Below are positions 1-7,233 of a stretch of DNA of 11,129 nucleotides, in pieces; positions within the stretch are counted from its first letter, which is position 1, and each line of letters starts with the position of its first letter. Under the pieces are notes generated by a model, which was not told where the DNA came from, did no database searches, and saw only the letters and a list, made by a program, of their open reading frames with translations. A program made the translations under genes and the position numbers. This DNA is from Bordetella parapertussis. GTDB taxonomy: Bacteria > Pseudomonadota > Gammaproteobacteria > Burkholderiales > Burkholderiaceae_D. The stretch covers positions 1-11,129 of the forward strand of contig CAMBJI010000036.1 of assembly GCA_945867725.1 (NCBI GenBank), written 5' to 3'.

Positions 1-579
1 TGCTACGTTAATCTCGGCATTGGTTTGCCGACCTTAGTCGCCAACCATCTCGAGACATCGAAAGATATTTTTCTGCATAGCGAGAACGGCATACTCGGTA
101 TGGGTCCTGCACCCGCACCCGGCGAGGAGGATGGCGATCTGATCAATGCCAGCAAGCAGCCGGTCACCTTGCTGACAGGGGGTGCGTATTTTCATCAGGC
201 TGATTCATTTGCAATGATGCGCGGCGGTCATCTGGATATTTGCGTACTGGGCGCATTTCAGGTCTCGCGAACGGGTGATCTTGCGAACTGGCATACGGGT
301 GCGCCCGATGCGATTCCGGCGGTCGGTGGCGCGATGGATCTGGCGTCTGGCGCCAAGCGTGTATTCGTCATGATGGAACATCAAACCAAATCAGGCGAAA
401 GCAAAATCGTGGATCGCTGCACCTATCCCTTGACGGGGGTGGGTTGCGTGTCCCGCATTTACACGGATCTGGCCGTGATCGATATTACTGATGACGGCTT
501 GATCGTGCGTGATTTGGCACCGGGCCTTACGCTGGATGAATTGCAGAGCATTACCGGCGTGCCTTTGCGGGCCGCATGA
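1..579 (+). CDS. pcaJ: 3-oxoadipate CoA-transferase subunit B (PcaJ), 5' end cut by window
   Basis: Beta subunit of the succinyl-CoA:3-oxoadipate CoA-transferase, which with PcaI (expected just upstream, outside the window) moves CoA from succinyl-CoA to beta-ketoadipate in the cytoplasm. The frame is open from base 1 and gives 192 residues to the TGA at 577-579. Full-length family members have about 210-220 residues, so roughly 20 N-terminal residues are missing. The first visible residues, YVNLGIGLPT, match the conserved N-terminal block. LHSENGILG (bases 73-99) is the CoA-transferase signature, and its glutamate (bases 82-84) is the residue expected to form the glutamyl-CoA thioester. The GAYFHQADSFAMMRGGH block is also typical. 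Succinyl- versus acetoacetate-specific relatives are hard to separate by eye, but pcaF 51 bases downstream and the rest of the pca operon make PcaJ the natural reading. Confidence 0.93.
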   Translation, partial: CYVNLGIGLPTLVANHLETSKDIFLHSENGILGMGPAPAPGEEDGDLINASKQPVTLLTGGAYFHQADSFAMMRGGHLDICVLGAFQVSRTGDLANWHTGAPDAIPAVGGAMDLASGAKRVFVMMEHQTKSGESKIVDRCTYPLTGVGCVSRIYTDLAVIDITDDGLIVRDLAPGLTLDELQSITGVPLRAA

Positions 580-630
580 TGTAACGCATTCAACTTTTCA
601 TTTTCTTTCACTTCAATTCGGGATTTATTC

Positions 631-1833
631 ATGAAGCATGCCTTCATTTGCGATGGAATACGTACGCCCATAGGCCGTTTTGGCGGCGCACTGAAAGATG
701 TTCGGGCTGACGACCTCGGCGCAATCCCTTTGCGCGCACTGCAAGAGCGTAACCCTACCGTTGACTGGAGCGCAGTTGATGAAGTGATTTTTGGTTGTGC
801 GAATCAGGCCGGTGAAGATAATCGCAATGTGGCGCGTATGTCATCGCTTCTGGCTGGTTTGCCTATCGATGTGCCGGGGGCGACGATCAATCGTCTTTGT
901 GGCTCCGGTATGGATGCACTAGGTACTGCTGCTCGCGCAATCAAATCGGGTGACGCACATCTGATGATTGCTGGCGGTGTTGAGTCCATGACGCGCGCAC
1001 CCTTTGTCATGAGTAAAGCCGATACTGCGTTTTCACGCAACGCACAAATCTTTGACACCACCATAGGCTGGCGTTTTGTTAACCCGCAAATGAAGGCCTT
1101 GTACGGTGTCGATGCGATGCCAGAAACAGCAGAGAACGTCGCCACTGATTACCAGATCAGTCGTGCCGATCAGGACCTGTTTGCCGTCGCCAGTCAAAGC
1201 AAGGCTGCTGCTGCCCAAGCCTCAGGTGTACTCGCAGATGAAATTGTCCCCGTTGTCATTCCTCAGAAAAAAGCAGATCCACTCACGGTGATGCACGATG
1301 AGCATCCGCGTGCGACCAGTGTCGAGGCGCTCGCCAAACTCAAAGGCGTGGTACGTCCCGATGGAACGGTCACGGCAGGCAATGCATCCGGTGTTAACGA
1401 TGGCGCGTGTGCGCTGCTGCTAGCCGATGAAGACAGTGCCCGACGATTTGGATTGACACCCAAGGCACGCGTGATCGGGATGGCAACCGCAGGTGTGGCG
1501 CCGCGCGTGATGGGTATAGGTCCGGTACCTGCAGTACAAAAGCTCATGGCGCAGACAGGAATGACACTGGATCAGATGGATGTGATCGAGCTCAATGAGG
1601 CGTTTGCTGCGCAGGGCTTGGCTGTCTTGCGTCAGCTGGGCATTGCTGACAATGATCCGCGCGTCAATCCGAACGGTGGCGCGATTGCTCTCGGTCATCC
1701 GCTCGGCATGAGTGGTGCGCGGCTGGTGACGACAGCGATGTATCAGCTGCATCGCACGGGCGGACGTTACGCGCTCTGTACTATGTGTATTGGTGTGGGG
1801 CAGGGCATTGCTGTAATTATCGAGCGCGTGTAG
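631..1833 (+). CDS. pcaF: 3-oxoadipyl-CoA thiolase (PcaF)
   Basis: Thiolase that cleaves beta-ketoadipyl-CoA with free CoA to succinyl-CoA and acetyl-CoA, the last step of the pathway. The 400 residues are the normal thiolase length. The active-site nucleophile is Cys90 in NRLCGSGMDAL. NEAFAAQ lies at 322-328, the GHPLGMSGAR block carries the catalytic His356, and CTMCIGVGQG carries the acid/base Cys386, so the full catalytic set is present. The N-terminus (ICDGIRTPIGRFGGAL) is characteristic of the PcaF/PaaJ group within acetyl-CoA acetyltransferases. The ATG at 631 has only a weak Shine-Dalgarno sequence, which fits translation within a polycistronic message after pcaJ. PaaJ of phenylacetate degradation is nearly identical in type; the location between pcaJ and pcaHG decides for PcaF. 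Confidence 0.95.
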   Translation: MKHAFICDGIRTPIGRFGGALKDVRADDLGAIPLRALQERNPTVDWSAVDEVIFGCANQAGEDNRNVARMSSLLAGLPIDVPGATINRLCGSGMDALGTAARAIKSGDAHLMIAGGVESMTRAPFVMSKADTAFSRNAQIFDTTIGWRFVNPQMKALYGVDAMPETAENVATDYQISRADQDLFAVASQSKAAAAQASGVLADEIVPVVIPQKKADPLTVMHDEHPRATSVEALAKLKGVVRPDGTVTAGNASGVNDGACALLLADEDSARRFGLTPKARVIGMATAGVAPRVMGIGPVPAVQKLMAQTGMTLDQMDVIELNEAFAAQGLAVLRQLGIADNDPRVNPNGGAIALGHPLGMSGARLVTTAMYQLHRTGGRYALCTMCIGVGQGIAVIIERV

Positions 1834-1913
1834 TCACATAAAACCGACAAGCAGGTGCAGAGCCGCGCGCCATGCAAAAAGAGATACTTCAAACTCTGTC
1901 GGGAAACGTAAAC

Positions 1914-1918
1914 AAGGA
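1914..1918 (+). promoter_or_regulatory. Ribosome binding site that fixes the pcaH start
   Basis: AAGGA lies directly against a first in-frame ATG at 1919 (no spacing) but six bases before a second in-frame ATG at 1925. Only the second has a usable spacing, so translation most likely starts at 1925 (MSELLPYRKA). Confidence 0.7.
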
Positions 1919-1924
1919 ATGTTG

Positions 1925-2629
1925 ATGTCTGAATTGCTTCCCTACCGCAAAGCAGCGCCAGGCGCGCAACCTGATTACCTCTATCCGCCGTATGCATCAA
2001 CAGTGAAACGCTCACCGTCGCAGCCGCTGATACTGCTGCCGCAATCGCTGTCTGAGATAACTGGTCCTGTGTTTGGGCACGATCGAGTGCAGGCGCAGGA
2101 TGCAGATCTCACGCGACAACATGCAGGTGAACCCGTAGGCGAGCGCATTATCGTGGCGGGTCGCGTGCTGGATGAAGATGGCCGTGCCGTGCCGCACACG
2201 CTGATTGAAATCTGGCAGGCCAACGCAGCCGGTCGTTATCAGCATAAAAATGACCAGCATGATGCCCCGCTCGATCCAAATTTTACGGGTGCCGGTCGCG
2301 CGATGACGGATGCGCAGGGTAACTATCGCTTTCTTACCATTCGTCCCGGCGCTTACCCCTGGGGTAATCATCCCAATGCCTGGCGACCTGCGCATATCCA
2401 TTTTTCACTGTTCGGACATGCATTTGCAACACGACTTGTGACGCAAATGTATTTCCCGGGCGATCCGCTACTGGCCTTCGATCCGATTTATCAGAGCATG
2501 CCCGATGAAAAAGCGCGTCAGCGCATGATCGCGAATTTCAGACTGGATCTGACCGAGCCGCAATTCGCGTTGGGCCTGCAGTTTGATATTGTGCTGCGAG
2601 GCCAGCAAGCCACACCGATGGAGCGCTGA
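1925..2629 (+). CDS. pcaH: Protocatechuate 3,4-dioxygenase beta subunit (PcaH)
   Basis: Iron-bearing subunit of the intradiol dioxygenase that, with PcaG, cleaves protocatechuate between its two hydroxyl-bearing carbons to 3-carboxy-cis,cis-muconate. From the ATG at 1925 it has 234 residues, normal for PcaH. An N-terminal extension (about 1-70) precedes the beta-sandwich core. All four expected Fe(III) ligands are visible: Tyr105 (AAGRYQHK), Tyr144 (GAYPW), His157 and His159 (RPAHIHF). The conserved Arg154 just before the histidines is also present. The block EIWQANAAGRYQH is a hallmark of intradiol enzymes. The gene follows pcaF after an 85-91 base gap, the widest within the operon, and ends one base before the pcaG ATG, which suggests translational coupling and equal subunit production. 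A start six bases earlier (1919) is possible but badly spaced from the Shine-Dalgarno. Confidence 0.96.
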   Translation: MSELLPYRKAAPGAQPDYLYPPYASTVKRSPSQPLILLPQSLSEITGPVFGHDRVQAQDADLTRQHAGEPVGERIIVAGRVLDEDGRAVPHTLIEIWQANAAGRYQHKNDQHDAPLDPNFTGAGRAMTDAQGNYRFLTIRPGAYPWGNHPNAWRPAHIHFSLFGHAFATRLVTQMYFPGDPLLAFDPIYQSMPDEKARQRMIANFRLDLTEPQFALGLQFDIVLRGQQATPMER

Positions 2630-2630
2630 C

Positions 2631-3200
2631 ATGAGCCATGAATCCACGCCCTCACAGACGGTCGGGCCCTACCTGCATATTGGTCTTGACTGGCTGAATA
2701 CACGCGATCTCGCTCCTGCCGCCATCGAGGGTGAGCACATCACGATTCACGGAAAACTGCTGGATGCCGATGGCCAACCCGTACCCGATGGCATGATCGA
2801 GTTCTGGCAAGCGAATGCGCATGGCAAATACGCGCATCCCGCAGATACGCGAGACTTGCCGCTGCAAGAAGGCTTCAGTGGTTTTGGCCGTCAGCCAACG
2901 GACCAGCGCGGTGAATTTGTGTTCACCACCATCAAGCCCGGCGCGGTACCTGCGCTGGACGGTCAATTGCAGGCACCCCATATTCTGGTCAATGTCTTTG
3001 CGCGCGGTTTATTGCGGCAGTTGGTCACGCGTTTGTATTTTCCGGGTGACGATCATGCATCTGACCCCGTCATGCAGGTTGTACCGCAGGCAAGGCAGAA
3101 AACGCTTATTGCTGTGGCGCAGCCAGATGATCCGTCCCATTTGCAATGGAATATTGTCATCGGAGGTAGTGCTAATGAAACCGTTTTCTTTGATCTTTGA
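2631..3200 (+). CDS. pcaG: Protocatechuate 3,4-dioxygenase alpha subunit (PcaG)
   Basis: Alpha subunit of protocatechuate 3,4-dioxygenase; it completes the active-site pocket of the PcaH partner but binds no iron itself. The 189 residues start at the ATG at 2631, with GGAG seven bases upstream (2620-2623) inside the end of pcaH. The frame is open further upstream to a GTG-type start, but that would overlap pcaH by about 45 bases and add a non-homologous stretch. The N-terminal TPSQTVGPYLHIGL is the diagnostic PcaG opening. Comparison with PcaH shows the usual loss of ligands: GAVPAL (104-109) replaces GAYPW and APHILV (115-120) replaces AHIHF, while EFWQANAHGKY is retained. The stop is the TGA at 3198-3200, 23 bases before pcaB. 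Confidence 0.95.
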   Translation: MSHESTPSQTVGPYLHIGLDWLNTRDLAPAAIEGEHITIHGKLLDADGQPVPDGMIEFWQANAHGKYAHPADTRDLPLQEGFSGFGRQPTDQRGEFVFTTIKPGAVPALDGQLQAPHILVNVFARGLLRQLVTRLYFPGDDHASDPVMQVVPQARQKTLIAVAQPDDPSHLQWNIVIGGSANETVFFDL

Positions 3201-3223
3201 TCTCTGACCTAAGTCTGTAAATC

Positions 3224-4579
3224 ATGAATACTTCATCACTGACTGATGGCTTGTTTTCCACCGAAGGCATGCGGTCTATTTTTTCCGACAGGAATACGAT
3301 ACAGCGCATGCTGGATGTCGAGGCGGCATTGGCTCGTGCACTCGCTGTCGAAGACGTGATACCTCAGAGTGCCGTGGCAGCGATTGTGAGTTCGTGCAGG
3401 GCAGATCTTATGGATCTTGATGCGCTGGCGAAATCAGTCAGCAGCGCTGGCAATGTGGCTATTCCTTTGGTCAAACAATTAACCGCGGTAGTCGCCAGCA
3501 CCGACGCAGACGCTGCGCGGTATGTGCACTGGGGAGCGACCAGTCAGGATGTGATTGATAGCGGGCGTGTGCTGCAATTACGCGATGCGATTGATCTGAT
3601 CACGACCGATTTGGCGGAGCTAGCTGACACCCTCGCATCACTGGCACATCAACACCGCGCGACCATCATGATGGGGCGCACCTGGATGCAACATGCGCAG
3701 CCCACTACGCTAGGCCTGAAGATTGCCGGATGGCTGGATGCCATCATGCGTCATCAAGATCGCTTGCAAGCATTGCGTACCCGCGTGTGCGTTTTACAGT
3801 TTGGTGGTGCCGCCGGTACCTTAGCTAGTCTCGGTGAAAGTGGATTGACGGTCGCGACCGCACTCGCGAAGGATTTGTCATTGGCGCTGCCGGCACTACC
3901 CTGGCATACGCACCGAGATCGTATGGGTGAGGTCGCTACGACGTTTGGATTACTCACGGGCACGCTCGGAAAAATCGCGCGTGACATTGCTTTGCACGCA
4001 CAAACAGAAATCGCTGAACTTGCCGAACCCCTTGTGCAGGGACGCGGTGGTTCATCCACCATGCCACACAAGCGCAATCCGGTTGCCTGTTCTGCAGTAC
4101 TCGCTTGCGCCATGCGAGTGCCCGCGCTGGTTTCCACCATGCTGACGGCGATGGTGCAGGAGCAGGAACGTGCACTCGGCGGCTGGCAGGCTGAGTGGGA
4201 CACCCTGCCGGAGATCGCATCACTGACTTCGGCCGCGCTGAATCAGTTACGTGAAGTGACGTCCGGTCTTTCAGTTGATGCAGCACGTATGCGATCCAAT
4301 ATCGATATCACGCAGGGTTTGATTATGGCGGAAGCGGTATCGCTGGCACTTGCGCAGCATATGGGTCGCGCAGTGGCCCATGAATTGATCGAGGAGGCTT
4401 GTCACCAAGCAGTGGCAAGCGGTCGCTCACTACTTGAAGTGCTGAAGTCAGATCCTAGAATGCCGAAAGAATTTTCTTCGTCACATCTTGAATCCTTGTT
4501 CGATCCTGCACGTTATCTGGGCGAAGCACCTGCGTTTGTCGAACGCGTTCTCGCTCATCATCGGCATCGCAAGACATAA
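3224..4579 (+). CDS. pcaB: 3-carboxy-cis,cis-muconate cycloisomerase (PcaB)
   Basis: Cytoplasmic cycloisomerase of the fumarase/aspartase superfamily that converts 3-carboxy-cis,cis-muconate to 4-carboxymuconolactone. The 451 residues match the usual length. The three superfamily regions appear in order: VHWGATSQD at 101-109, GRTWMQHAQPTT at 151-162 and GGSSTMPHKRNP at 275-286. The last is the fumarate-lyase signature, and the flexible loop serine expected to be catalytic is within it. The GGAAGTLAS segment (194-202) is typical of PcaB relative to adenylosuccinate or argininosuccinate lyases. The start at 3224 has no strong Shine-Dalgarno. The gene is followed after 42 bases by pcaD and is clearly part of the same operon. 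No key residue is missing. Confidence 0.94.
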   Translation: MNTSSLTDGLFSTEGMRSIFSDRNTIQRMLDVEAALARALAVEDVIPQSAVAAIVSSCRADLMDLDALAKSVSSAGNVAIPLVKQLTAVVASTDADAARYVHWGATSQDVIDSGRVLQLRDAIDLITTDLAELADTLASLAHQHRATIMMGRTWMQHAQPTTLGLKIAGWLDAIMRHQDRLQALRTRVCVLQFGGAAGTLASLGESGLTVATALAKDLSLALPALPWHTHRDRMGEVATTFGLLTGTLGKIARDIALHAQTEIAELAEPLVQGRGGSSTMPHKRNPVACSAVLACAMRVPALVSTMLTAMVQEQERALGGWQAEWDTLPEIASLTSAALNQLREVTSGLSVDAARMRSNIDITQGLIMAEAVSLALAQHMGRAVAHELIEEACHQAVASGRSLLEVLKSDPRMPKEFSSSHLESLFDPARYLGEAPAFVERVLAHHRHRKT

Positions 4580-4621
4580 CCCACACAAGCACGCCCTCAC
4601 CAGTCATCGTCAGGAGTCATC

Positions 4622-5418
4622 ATGTCGTTCATTCAGACAGGTAGCGGTAAACTGCACTACGTACTCGAAGCAGCAGCGGGCAATGAAGATGCGCCCGTGT
4701 TGGTCATGTCGAATTCGCTCGGTACGACGTTGGATATGTGGTTGCCGCAAGTGCCCGCTTTGCTGGAGCATTTCCGCGTACTGCGTTACGACACACGTGG
4801 TCACGGTCAATCTGACGTCACGTCGGGCCCCTATACGATTGCCCAGTTGGGCGGCGATGTATTGGCGCTGTTGGATGCGTTGCAGATTCAGCGCGCTCAT
4901 TTTGTGGATTGTCGATGGGCGGCATGACAGGCATGTGGCTGGGTATTCATGCAGCTGAACGTATTGATCGACTCGCGCTGTGCAACACTAGTGCCGCGAT
5001 TAGTCTGCCGGAAGTGTGGAATGCACGTATTAGCAAAGTTCGTCAGGAAGGTATGGCGTCGATTATCGAGTCAGTACTTGAGCGCTGGTTTACTGCAGAT
5101 TTTATTGCGCATGCTCCGGCCCAGGTAGAGCGTGTCAAACGAATGCTGGTCAATATGTCCGTTGAGGGTTATGCGGCGAATTGTGCCGCAGTACGCGACA
5201 TGGATCAGCGAGCCGAAATGTCGAAAATATCTGCACCCACACTGGTAATCGCGGGCCGGCATGATAAATCCACGCCCCCCGAGCATGGCGAGCTGATCGC
5301 CCGCGCTATTCAAGGTGCGAAGTATGTAGAGCTCAATGCTGCACATTTATCAAACTGGGAAGTGGCACAAGCTTTCACGCAGAATGTGCTTGCCTTCATG
5401 CTAAACAAGGAAATCTGA
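4622..5418 (+). pseudogene. pcaD: 3-oxoadipate enol-lactonase (PcaD), split by a one-base frameshift
   Basis: Alpha/beta hydrolase that would hydrolyse beta-ketoadipate enol-lactone to beta-ketoadipate. Translation begins well (AGGAG at 4612-4616, ATG at 4622) and gives typical PcaD sequence, with SNSLGTTLDMW at 30-40 and RYDTRGHGQSD at 55-65. After Phe94 the frame is lost at the T run 4900-4903 and hits a TGA at 4925-4927. Reading T4903 twice, or adding one T, restores CGLSMGGMTGMW and a 265-residue protein of normal length. In the repaired numbering the nucleophile is Ser98, the acid is Asp215 (AGRHDKS) and the base is His242 (AAHLSNWE). As written, the upstream 101-residue product lacks the whole triad, and the downstream part has no visible ribosome binding site. 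It may be a real inactivating mutation, a sequencing error in the T run, or much less likely a recoding site. The family call is very safe; the pseudogene status is uncertain. Confidence 0.85.
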
Positions 5419-5419
5419 C

Positions 5420-5806
5420 ATGGATGAAAAAGACCGATACGAACAGGGTATGCAAAAGCGCCGTCAGGTGCTCGGCGACGCGCATGTCGATAGGGCACAG
5501 GCCAATCGCACCGACTTCACGAGTGATTTTCAGGATCTGATCACGCGCTACGCCTGGGGTGAAATCTGGACGCGTCCGGGTCTGCCCGCACACACCCGCA
5601 GCCTGATGACGATTTGCATGATGGTAGCGCTCAACCGCGAAGAAGAACTCAAACTGCACTTGCGCGCTGCTGCGAACAACGGTGTCACCCGTGAAGAGAT
5701 CGGCGAGGCGCTGCTACAGACAGCGATTTATTGTGGTGTGCCTGCGGCAAATAGTGCTTTTGCACTGGCGCAGCAGGTATTTGCTGCGATGGATGCTGGT
5801 ACCTGA
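5420..5806 (+). CDS. pcaC: 4-carboxymuconolactone decarboxylase (PcaC)
   Basis: Decarboxylates 4-carboxymuconolactone to beta-ketoadipate enol-lactone. The 128 residues form a single carboxymuconolactone-decarboxylase domain of normal size. Typical PcaC blocks are RYAWGEIWTRPGL (43-55), HTRSLMTICMMVALNRE (58-74), ELKLHLRAA (77-85, with the conserved His80) and YCGVPAANSAFA (104-115). There is no CxxC redox pair, unlike AhpD-type members of the fold, which agrees with a decarboxylase. AAGGA at 5407-5411 stands eight bases before the ATG, and only one base separates the pcaD stop from this start, so the two are normally coupled. In some bacteria PcaC and PcaD are fused (PcaL); here they are separate. 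The premature stop in pcaD could lower pcaC translation through polarity. Confidence 0.94.
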   Translation: MDEKDRYEQGMQKRRQVLGDAHVDRAQANRTDFTSDFQDLITRYAWGEIWTRPGLPAHTRSLMTICMMVALNREEELKLHLRAAANNGVTREEIGEALLQTAIYCGVPAANSAFALAQQVFAAMDAGT

Positions 5807-5962
5807 ATATTGGCCGCCATGTCTCTTGATGCATGGGGTATCTGGAACCCGGAACCTGATATGCGATGTAGTGTCATCTTGGCCGAAGAAGCGCGGTAAG
5901 CCGCTTCCTGTATATTTGGGCTATCACCAATTATTTTTATAGAAATACTCAGCAGGTCCAGC

Positions 5963-6874
5963 ATGCTCTCAGCGATCCAATCAGAAAACACCATTGCCGT
6001 CATGGGCGCAGGCTCGGTCGGCTGTTATTTCGGTGGCATGCTCGCGCGTGCCGGCTACCCAGTCACGCTGATCGGAAGACCATCCCATGTCGATGCTATT
6101 CAACAGAAGGGACTTTTGCTGGAGACACTGAGCTTTACCGAGCATGTAAAACTCAAAGCGAGTACCGACGGCAGTGATATTGCCTCAGCGCGCGTGGTGC
6201 TGTTCTGTGTGAAATCAACCGATACGATCAGTGCGGCGCAGTCCATGCTGCCGTATTTGTCGCCGGATGCGATTATTCTGTCGCTGCAAAACGGTGTGGA
6301 GAACGCCGAGATGCTGCAGCGTGTTGTGCCTCAGCGAGTCATACCTGCAGTGGTCTACGTCGCTACTGAAATGGCCGGTCCCGGCCATCTGAAACATCAT
6401 GGGCGTGGTGAACTTGCGATTGGTGACTCGCCTGTCAGCGAGCAGCTTGCAGCGAAGTGTACCGAGGCAGGCGTGCCGGTGCAGGTATCGACGAATATTG
6501 TGGGTATTTTATGGGGTAAGCTGATCGTCAATTGCGCGTACAACGCGCTCTCGGCCATTGCCCAGCAGCCGTACGGCAAGCTGGTGGAAGTGCCTGGGGT
6601 GCGTGATCTGATGCACACCGTGGTGAGCGAGTGCCTGGCTGTCGCAGAGGCAGCAGGTGTGCGGGTTCCGGGCGATAGCTATGAAATCGTGAGGCAGGTT
6701 TCAACTAATATGGCGACACAGTATTCATCAACCGCTCAGGATGTCGCTCGCGGCAAGCCGAACGAGATTGATTATCTGAATGGTTATGTGTGCAGGCAGG
6801 GAGCACTATTGGGTATACCTACACCAGTCAATCAGACGCTGCTGACGCTGGTAAAACTGATTTCAACAAAATAA
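5963..6874 (+). CDS. 2-dehydropantoate 2-reductase family dehydrogenase (ApbA/PanE-like)
   Basis: NADP-dependent reductase of the ketopantoate reductase fold, 303 residues, the family's usual length. An N-terminal Rossmann domain begins with IAVMGAGSVGCYFGGMLARAG (11-31), the dinucleotide-binding glycine motif. Positions matching the catalytic set described for E. coli PanE are all present: Lys84 (FCVKSTDT), Asn110 (LQNGVEN), Lys186 (LWGKLIVNCAYN) and Glu268 (GKPNEIDYLNG). It may make pantoate for CoA synthesis, or be one of the many paralogues acting on another 2-keto acid; its place directly after a pca operon and next to a cupin leaves that open. It starts 156 bases after pcaC, enough for its own promoter. 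A weak TTGGGC-16-TATAGA pair ending at 5943 is the only candidate seen, so readthrough from pca is equally possible. Confidence 0.85.
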   Translation: MLSAIQSENTIAVMGAGSVGCYFGGMLARAGYPVTLIGRPSHVDAIQQKGLLLETLSFTEHVKLKASTDGSDIASARVVLFCVKSTDTISAAQSMLPYLSPDAIILSLQNGVENAEMLQRVVPQRVIPAVVYVATEMAGPGHLKHHGRGELAIGDSPVSEQLAAKCTEAGVPVQVSTNIVGILWGKLIVNCAYNALSAIAQQPYGKLVEVPGVRDLMHTVVSECLAVAEAAGVRVPGDSYEIVRQVSTNMATQYSSTAQDVARGKPNEIDYLNGYVCRQGALLGIPTPVNQTLLTLVKLISTK

Positions 6875-6889
6875 AACAAGGAGAAAAAA

Positions 6890-7162
6890 ATGGATCAGCA
6901 GGCATTCAAGACAATGCTGGAGAGTGAAGGCTTTGAAGTCCTTATTGTCGAACGCGAAGCAAACCAGGGAATGGATTTGCACAGTCATCCTTTCGAAGCC
7001 AAGGCGATGATCATTGAAGGTGACATTCGTGTTGTAGTGGACGGCAAGGAAAGACACTGCCAGGTAGGCGACACTTTTCATCTGGCCGCCAACATCATGC
7101 ACACTGAAGCTTATGGACCCAATGGCGTGAAATTCATCGCGGGCCGTAAAGCAGTCGCGTGA
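6890..7162 (+). CDS. Small single-domain cupin protein
   Basis: A 90-residue cupin of unknown substrate. Motif 1 is visible as LHSHPFEAKAMIIEG, with His31, His33 and Glu36 as probable metal ligands. Motif 2 is GDTFHLAANIMHTEAYG, with His71 as the remaining ligand. The intervening strands (GDIRVVVDGKERHCQVGD) complete one beta-barrel. There is no signal peptide or additional domain, so the protein is cytoplasmic. An excellent AAGGAG (6878-6883) lies six bases before the ATG, and only 15 bases separate it from the ketopantoate-reductase-like gene, so the two are very likely one transcript ending at the terminator at 7171-7203. Small cupins of this type can be enzymes, sugar isomerase-like proteins or ligand sensors; the sequence does not decide among these. 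Confidence 0.85.
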   Translation: MDQQAFKTMLESEGFEVLIVEREANQGMDLHSHPFEAKAMIIEGDIRVVVDGKERHCQVGDTFHLAANIMHTEAYGPNGVKFIAGRKAVA

Positions 7163-7170
7163 TTGAAATG

Positions 7171-7203
7171 AAAAATCCCGGGCTTGTGGCCCGGGATTTT
7201 TTT
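7171..7203. terminator. Strong bidirectional intrinsic terminator
   Basis: A perfect 13-base-pair stem (7171-7183 with 7189-7201), whose core is ATCCCGGGC/GCCCGGGAT, encloses the five-base loop TTGTG. A run of seven T (7197-7203) follows on the plus strand, and five A (7171-7175) give a U tract on the minus strand. It sits between the stop of the cupin gene (7162) and the stop of the convergent carbonic-anhydrase-like gene (7234), so it can end both transcripts. Confidence 0.95.
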
Positions 7204-7233
7204 CTTGCGTACTACCGGTGTATTTTTTTGTGC

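Noticed and set aside
4909..5418. Downstream half of pcaD as an independent gene starting at TTG
   Set aside because: It begins exactly in the nucleophile elbow of the hydrolase, lacks the N-terminal half of the fold and has no ribosome binding site; it is the second part of the frameshifted pcaD.
5888..5907. Inverted repeat GAAGCG/CGCTTC after pcaC as an intrinsic terminator
   Set aside because: The stem is only six base pairs with a large loop and is not followed by a T run, so termination of the pca transcript here cannot be claimed.
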